From Helianthus annuus (Eukaryota > Streptophyta > Magnoliopsida > Asterales > Asteraceae), in assembly GCF_002127325.2 (NCBI RefSeq), contig NC_035438.2, positions 143,707,787 through 143,771,786 of the forward strand: a DNA stretch of 64,000 nucleotides, given 5' to 3'. A model generated the notes under the pieces. That model made no database searches and had not been told where the DNA came from. It saw only the letters and a program-made list of their open reading frames with translations. The translations under genes were made by a program, and so were the position numbers. Each line of letters opens with the position of its first letter. Position 1 is the first letter of the stretch. Shown here piece after piece: positions 58,009 to 64,000 of this stretch.

Positions 58009-58451
58009 TGTAGGATCGTGTTTCAACCTGATTGAGTCGTTCAGAGGTAATTCTATCAAATACAGGTGCGGAAAACAAGTATTTGACTCAGGAACAGCTT
58101 GAATATCACTTTAAACACCTTTTCTATTGATATATAACAGATTCTGGTACAATCTCGATCCGGCAGCACCTCGGTACGAGTTTCGACAAAACGTTACAAC
58201 TGATTCGCTCCAGGACTATTTATAGACTAGCAGGTCCGCTCCAAAGACACAAGACCACATAAGCGGACCGACTTTGTACAGATGAGCGGATCTAACTTTT
58301 GACATATAAGCGGACCTAACATGTCCCTATAAGCGAACCTCACACTAAATTCCTATACAATCTCCTATATTCTCGTACAAATTGCCCTGATCTAACATTC
58401 TAATACTATAACTCGATCTAAGACGAAGTCAACAGATGAAATGCACCAGCA
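58009..58451 (-). repeat. P right LTR (5' LTR)
   Basis: 443 bp, ends CACCAGCA. The TATA region reads GTCTATAAATAGTCC on the minus strand, a near-palindrome. Followed by TSD CAAGA at 58452. Confidence 0.92.
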
Positions 58452-58462
58452 CAAGATTTCTT

Positions 58463-58477
58463 TTAAGGGGGTGAGGA
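58463..58477 (+). other. O polypurine tract
   Basis: TTAAGGGGGTGAGGA directly before the O 3' LTR. Confidence 0.85.
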
Positions 58478-60212
58478 TGTAACACCTCGTAAAATCATGT
58501 CCAATAATGAGTTGACACGTGTAATGAACCCTAATAAAGTCAAACGTTGACTATGAGGGACTATTTTTGTCAAAATCGAAAACCTTGTTTATAGATGGAC
58601 TAAAAGTGTCAACATGCCTAAACTAGGCCTCTGAGTGACCTTATACGGTGTCTGTATTCTCAAATGAGCCACTTGTTGGACGAGAGGAGCCGTTTGTGTA
58701 ATTATTTGAAAGTTTGCACGATGAAGGGCTAAAAGTGTCAACATGTTAATTCTTACCTCTGAGTGACCTTTTAACAAGCCGAAAGCTTCATTATGGTTCA
58801 TCATGCTCTCGGGAATGCCTAATATTGGCTATTAAAGGCTTTTATGCCAATAAGTGAAGTTACGCGCAAGTTTGCGAGTTAGAGGGGTTAAAAGTGTCAA
58901 TATGTTTAATTATACCTTTGAATGACCTTTTAACTAACCCTAAGCATTTTGAGGTGCCATCATACTTTTGAAAATGCTTATTATGGGCCACATAAGGCTT
59001 TGATGTCATTAAATGATGATAAGCAAGGGTTTGCGCATTAGAGGGACCAAAAGCGTCAATAAGCGAAACTACACTTTCTAGCGGCCTTTAAGAGAACCCG
59101 AGACTCCGTAATGCTCGGTCACGTTCTCGAGAATCCCTGTATGGGTTATACAAGACTTGGATATCAATAAATGACTTTACACGTAACTTTATGCGTTCAA
59201 GGGACTAAAAGCGTCAAAACGGCGAAACTATGCATATTCGCGCGTATTCTACATTCTGGACATACCCACACATCCATAAATGTTTGTAATCATTAAAATA
59301 TTATACTTTAGTGATGGGAATGCAAAAATACCATCCGTCGCGAAATGTGGATTGTTTTCGCGTCCGTTCGAACGTTCGTCGCAATTAAGCGGAAAACGCG
59401 ACCGTACGATCGAACGAACTGGCATCCATAATATTTTAACTTCCTAATAGAGCTTAGAATGGGGTTAACGGGTGTTAGATGTGCCAAAAACTCAACGATA
59501 CGCGTTTAGGGGCCAAAAACTATAAATAGGCACCTGGAATGATCCTAGGACTCCTCTTAACACTTGTCTTAATCCTAATCATCCCCAAAAACTATAAATT
59601 GGCCATAAAACCCAACCATTTCATTTGCTTATTTTTAATTATTGCTTCTCATCTCTCAAATCTGGAGCTTCATGAACTGAATGGGACTTATTTTCTTGTA
59701 GAAAAGATAGCATGGACCCTTTGTAAGTGCCTAAACCCATTCTATAGTTCAGTTTCATAGTTTTACAAACCGAAAAGTCAAGTATCGTAAATTAGCTTTG
59801 ACTTTTGGTTTAAACTCTTATGGTCCAGCCACTGATCGAATTGAAAGTGGGTATAAGACCATAGTTAGGTAGGTGATTAACCCCTAAAAGGGCACCTCCT
59901 AATTCCTTCGTTTGCTTAGTTAATTGTCGGGTCAAACCGTTTAGGTAAAAAGTCAAACTTGGCAGATTTGTGCACATTAATTAAAACCATAGATGCAGAT
60001 GTTAAAAATTATATTTTAGCACTCTAATAACTTGGCAATTGCTATTAGAACATGTCTAAGCTGGTCCAACCCGACAATTATGAGTTTAGGGTCGGTTCGC
60101 AACCGAAAGTCGCAAAAGCTTGACTTTGCTTTGACTTTTCAGTTCTGACCCGATTAAGCTTGATTCTTCCATGTTTTAAGCTTCCATTAGGACCGTATTA
60201 TGTTGTAGTATA
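58478..60212 (+). repeat. O 3' LTR, first part
   Basis: Homologous to 19598 onward of the 5' LTR, with substitutions and a deletion of about 190 bp near 59520-59530. It contains ACTATAAATTGG at about 59590. Interrupted at 60213 by Q; its remainder lies outside the window. Confidence 0.9.
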
Positions 60213-60636
60213 TGTTGGTGCACTACATCTGTCGACTTTGTCTTGTATCAAGTCTTACATTGCATTGTATAGATTAGGGCGCGTTTTACGAGAAAACAGG
60301 AGATTGTATGCATTTTGGATAGAGGTTTCGCTCATATGGTCAAGGGGTTTCGCTTATTCGTACATGTAAGGTTTCGCTCATATGGACATGGTCCTTGGAG
60401 CGAAACCATCACCACTATAAATAGTGGTCTTTAGAGCGAAACCTCATAACACAGTATTGTATTCCATGCCGAAGTGCTGCCGGTGTGAAGAACTGCATGT
60501 AATTGAGTGTTAATCAATACAATTAGCAGTTTTAGTGAAGATTCAGCTGTTTCTATCTCTGTTTCTTGTTATTCCGCACCTGAAACAGAGAAGAATGCCT
60601 CTGAACGACTCATTCGGGTCAGAACACGATCCTACA
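60213..60636 (+). repeat. Q 5' LTR (424 bp)
   Basis: TATA box TATAAATA (60416-60423) lies in a perfect 18-bp inverted repeat ACCACTATAAATAGTGGT (60411-60428). Three forward TTTCGCT motifs (60326, 60348, 60372) are spaced 22-24 nt, and two inverted copies follow. GGTTTCGCTC (60370-60379) and GAGCGAAACC (60398-60407) form a perfect 10-bp stem. Confidence 0.88.
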
Positions 60637-60638
60637 AG

Positions 60639-60650
60639 TGGTATTAGAGC
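60639..60650 (+). other. Q primer binding site
   Basis: TGGTATTAGAGC, one base different from the usual iMet PBS (TGGTATCAGAGC), two bases after the LTR. Confidence 0.85.
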
Positions 60651-60845
60651 TCAGGAGGAAGAGTTCTGCATAAATTAGCTGGATTTTATCATCATTTCTT
60701 GCTTCTACATCTTCTTTCTTAAATTCAGAAAGCTTTAACGGTCAAAATTGGATCAAAATTTCACAGACTGTGCGTAATTGGACATAAACCCTGGAAAGTT
60801 TTGGACCAAAATACGGACTAAAAATGGATCAAAATGACCTCCGAT

Positions 60846-61130
60846 TAGGTTTCGCCCTTTCGGACGTTGTGTAGTTTCGCTTATTTAATCACCTAGTTTC
60901 GCTCCTGTGTTACAAAGTTGAGAGGTTTCGCTTCAAAGATCAAGTAGTTTAGCTCCAAAGGTCATATAGCAGTTTCGCTCTTGTATACATCAGTAGTTTC
61001 GCTCTTTGGTACATCAGGGTTTCGCTTATATGGACAAACCCTAGTTTTGCTTATTTGAACTTCATAGTTTCGCTCCAGAGAACATCAAGGGTTTCGATCA
61101 TTGTGCACTATCACTTGATTTCGCTTATTT
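60846..61130 (+). repeat. Q leader array: 12 motifs every 22-29 nt
   Basis: (A/G)GTTTCGCT-type motifs at about 60850, 60875, 60897, 60926, 60948, 60973, 60997, 61019, 61045, 61068, 61092 and 61119; spacing 22-29 nt, mean about 24.5. Several extend to TTTCGCTTATTTG or TTTCGCTCyTnTG. The array ends about 35 bp before the gag ATG. Confidence 0.93.
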
Positions 61131-61162
61131 GTCACTGATTTTGAGATATGTGTTGACAAGTC

Positions 61163-63109
61163 ATGGATACTGGGTTCTATAACGCGTTTGCAACACCATC
61201 TGGTCCATCTGCTATTGTTCAAGCCATGAGTATAGAAAATGAGACGGGAACCACCCAAAAACCCCCGAAATTGATGAGTATTGAAGAATACTACGGGTGG
61301 AAAGATAGATTCGAAAACTGGGTTCAGGCAAACCATCTTAGGTCGTGGGAATGTATCTTGAAGAAATACGTGTTGCCTCGAACAGATTTGCAGGTGCTCA
61401 AAGAGTTATCAAAGTTCACAGATCAAGAACGGGTTATGTATAAAGCAGAAAAGATGATGATCATTCTGCTTCAACAAGCTATCAAGGAAGACATCTTCAT
61501 TCTGCTACAGCATGACAAAACTACAAAATCGATCTGGGATGCACTTAAAGTCAAGTTTGAGGGTAGCGAGAACATGATAAAGAGTAAGAAAGCGTTGCTC
61601 AAGAAAGAATTCGATCTGTTTAGTAGCTTACCGGGAGAGGATACAAAGAAGCTGATCGAACGATACTGCCACTTAGTGCGACCAATGTCGATGTTGAGTA
61701 TTACTAAAGATCGTGAAGAGTGGGTAGACAAGTTAGCCGATGCATTACCGCAGAAAGAGTGGGGAACATATTAGATGATTCTGAAGAACACAGGTGTTTA
61801 TGATGGATTAACTATCTCTCAGTTTATCGAAAAGACCGAGAGTCAGGATCTGGAACAGCAGAAGATCGCCAGGATGAATAGTCCGAGTGGTCAACAGGAC
61901 GTGAAGATGTACTATAAGGGTAGCATTCCAGTTCCAGAAGCTGAGAGAAGTCCGAAAATCCAGACCGCGTTTAGTGCTAGGGATTCTACAGAAAAGGCAG
62001 ATCAAAGTTCAACCAAAAGCAGTGGATTCTCATCATTTCCGAGTGTTAATCCTAAAGAGTCAAATACAAGTTTTCAGTCTCAAAGCACAAAAACAGGAAA
62101 TGGTTATGTAATTCAGTGCAACATCGCTCTAAATCTTCCAGAGGGTCAAAGTTTTTCGGAAGACACTGCTAAAGACCACATGGCTCTACTTGGTTCCGCG
62201 TTGTTATCTTATGAGGGTCTAGTGGCTGGTCGGATCGGAAATCCCATGCTCACTAAAGAGGATTACGATCAAATAGACGCCGAAGAGATGGAACTGATAG
62301 ATATCAAATGGTGTCTTGCAAGTGTTCTTAGGCGAGCTGAAAAGTTTAAGACAATTACCGGGAGAAATGACTTTCTTGATGCTCATGTATCTACTTTAGG
62401 TTTTGATAAATCTAAAGTTACTTGTTTTCATTGCAGGGAGAAAGGCCATTTCAAGCGGGAGTGCAAGAACAGGGAAGCTAGTGGAGCTCAGAATAAGTTC
62501 GGAAAAGATGACTACTATCGGAAAGCCATTTATCAACAGGTTGGTCAATTACAAGACTCACAGACGGCTCATGGTAGAAAGATTGAAGATTCAAAGAGAG
62601 CGTGTTTGGTGGACTTAAACTGGATCAACTACATATCATCTGAAAGCAAAACATGTATAGTTGATCAAGATGATGAACAACTACCTGAAGGCTTCAGCTG
62701 GGATATGTTTGTTGATGAAAAGGGTGATTTCAAAGCTTTCATTGCAAAGATTGTCAGAGAGCCAGACTTGTTTACTACACGGATGAAGTCTATTGGTGTG
62801 ACAGTGAAAAGTGTGGAGGAACAGTCTGTTACATCTGAAGAAAGCTCAGAAAGTGCTGATTTAGGTTCACTAAGTGCAGATGAGAGTGTACAGAATGATG
62901 TTACCTCAGAAAAAGAAGTTATATTTGATCAAACACCGTCAGATTCTGATGTATCAGATACTAGTTCTGAAAAATTTGCACAGTTTGATCAGTCACCTCC
63001 AGATGATAGCAGTAGTGATGATGAGGAGGAAAAGCATATTAACATTGCAAAATCTCATCTTTCTCCTGAAAGTTTTCATTTCTATTTTGGAGATCGCATG
63101 GAAAATTGA
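61163..63109 (+). pseudogene. gag: Q gag, N-terminal and knuckle part
   Basis: ATG 61163 (MDTGFYNAFATPSGPSA). Gag core PPKLMSIEEYYGWKDRFENW, LLQQAIKEDIFILLQHDKTT and KKEFDLFSSLPGED. In-frame TAG 61772-61774 follows WGTY, where P has Leu (WGTYLMML); the frame resumes at once. DAEEMELIDIKWCLASVLRR and knuckle CFHCREKGHFKREC follow, then acidic Ser-rich sequence. It ends at TGA 63107-63109, where a shift into the next frame continues the protein. Binds and packages element RNA in intact relatives. Confidence 0.83.
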
Positions 63110-64000
63110 AGGCAAAAAGAGCTGCAAAAGAGCACATGGAAATGAAGACTGAAAGTGTTGCTGAGGAGAATGATAAGACTGAGCAGGTGAGTGAAGAAAA
63201 GATGTCTAAAGAAGAAAAGATGATTGAGACAGAAAAGGTGATTGAAGTGGTGAAAACAATCAAAATTGAAAAGATTGTTGAAGTTGTCAATCCTTGCATG
63301 CAGTGTTTGGAAGCTTGCAAGGAATGTGCAGCAAAAGATGACATCATTGCAGAGTATGAGAAGAAGAAGGAGCAGTTACTGTTCAATCTCAACTATGTGA
63401 AAGAATCCTATGATGTCTTGAACAAAACACTAACTGGCCTCCAAAAGACAAATTCTAAAAGAAAACAAGCACTAACGATGATGAATGCTGTGATGATGAC
63501 AAAGCAGAAAGCCATCAACTTCTACATCGAAGAAAGTGCTAAGTGGAAGCAAGAGTTGGAGACAGAAAAGATTGAGAATGAGAGGATTAGACGTTTATTG
63601 CAAAGTTATTCTAGTTCTGATTATCTCATTGATCGTATTTATCCAACTATTGCAGGAATGGAAGCTTTTCAAGATGAGAAGCCAAATAAAAAGAAAGAAA
63701 GTGGTAAGAAACCGACTGTTAGATATAACAAGTGTCCACCTCCGATTTGGGAAGGATATTCACCTAGAAAACCAAATGAGGAGCAACTTGCTAAAGCAGT
63801 CAATATAAAGTTAAAAACCGACACAACTGATGAATTACCGGAAAACATCGATGTCACGTTCACCTCGTCTGACACTGATCATGAGTCTGAGTTAATCAAA
63901 AAGACGGTCGATCAGGTGTTGGATACTGATGAGGATGAGTCAAATTCTGACTCTGGAGGGTCAAATTTGCCAGTCAACAGTCAAAATTCGTCGGTTAAAC
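63106..64000 (+). pseudogene. gag: Q gag, continuation (open to the window edge)
   Basis: A frame one base out from the previous part is open from about 63106 to 64000 with no stop (first ATG 63136). It encodes a Glu/Lys-rich coiled coil (EKMSKEEKMIETEKVIEVV), CMQCLEACKECAAKDD, VKESYDVLNKTLTGLQ, YNKCPPPIWEGYSP and SSDTDHESELIKKTVDQVL, matching P at 55554-54925. The break near 63100 is probably a single-base indel. Confidence 0.82.

Larger units (their letters stand above)
51623..58451 (-). mobile_element. P: copia-type LTR element with gag only
   Basis: 6,829 bp, 443-bp LTRs, TSD CAAGA, minus-strand PBS and PPT all present. The interior holds only gag (57369-53983) and a 1.9-kb 3' non-coding region. 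Protease, integrase, RT and RNase H are absent, so it depends on helper enzymes. Gag is related to those of C1 and Q. The LTRs differ at a few positions (for example GCGCTAGGGACTTTTATAG versus GCTCCAGGACTATTTATAG), so P is older than C1. Confidence 0.88.
19598..64000 (+). mobile_element. O: large degenerate Tekay-like gypsy element, host of nested insertions
   Basis: 5' LTR 19598-23754, PBS at 23758, PPT at 58463-58477, 3' LTR from 58478, interrupted at 60213 and running out of the window. The element's own sequence between the LTRs, without T2, P and the MITE, is about 5.8 kb. It consists of a leader, two hairpin-repeat arrays, a gag remnant with two CCHC knuckles (49481-49864) and pol scraps with RT, integrase and chromodomain-like stretches (50640-51622). 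Long LTRs (about 4.2 kb) and a chromodomain fit the Tekay/Del clade. Insertions: T2 24845-46410, hAT MITE 47991-48550, P 51623-58451, Q 60213 onward. Confidence 0.8.
60213..64000 (+). mobile_element. Q: copia element (SIRE-like gag), 5' part
   Basis: 5' LTR 60213-60636 (TGTTGGTGCACT...CCTACA), PBS TGGTATTAGAGC at 60639, leader with motif array, extended gag from 61163. Continues past the window edge, so its pol, 3' LTR and TSD are not visible. Gag is related to P and C1. Confidence 0.85.

Noticed and set aside
1..64000. tRNA or rRNA genes
   Set aside because: The only tRNA-related sequences are primer binding sites; no cloverleaf or rRNA segment was recognised by eye.

Overview
This is nuclear DNA from a flowering plant. 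It has a TIR-NB-LRR (TNL) immune-receptor gene with plant-type introns, and nearly everything else is plant LTR-retrotransposon sequence (Ty1/copia of probable SIRE/Maximus type, Ty3/gypsy of Tekay and Tat type) plus hAT and Mutator MITEs. TNL genes point to a eudicot. Asteraceae is my guess from the element types, not something the sequence proves.

Layout. 1-511 is a reversed fragment of the LTR that recurs at 22374-22884. 1119-16691 is one TNL gene (five exons, about 1177 codons) split inside exon 2 by a 9,994-bp copia element (C1, 3295-13288) with 632-bp LTRs that look identical and a 5-bp target duplication CAACC. Without the element the exons join in one open frame. 17634-17822 is a fragment copied from the 3' end of the TNL gene. 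About 17860-19597 is an old Tekay remnant. From 19598 to the window end runs one large degenerate Tekay-like element (O, plus strand). It is loaded with younger insertions: Tekay element T2 (24845-46410, minus), whose right LTR holds a Tat-type element R (34922-44749); a hAT MITE (47991-48550); a copia element without pol, P (51623-58451, minus); and copia element Q (60213 onward, plus), which sits in the 3' LTR of O.

The only host gene is the TNL receptor, and it is broken by C1. The element genes are in varied states. C1 keeps an open integrase-RT-RNaseH region, but its gag/protease block is inverted. T2 carries several stops and a changed protease active site. R has an open gag, no pol, and a spliced antisense gene. 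P has only a decayed gag. Q runs out of the window.

The most unusual signal is not a gene. Four element families each carry an array of short, evenly spaced, family-specific motifs between primer binding site and gag: about 32 copies of a 30-nt hairpin unit in O, 14-15 copies about every 24 nt in P, 12 copies about every 24 nt in Q, and a denser array in both orientations in C1. In P, Q and C1 the same motif recurs in the LTR. In the Tekay LTRs a 36-nt block holding the probable TATA box sits between inverted arms that differ between families yet still pair.
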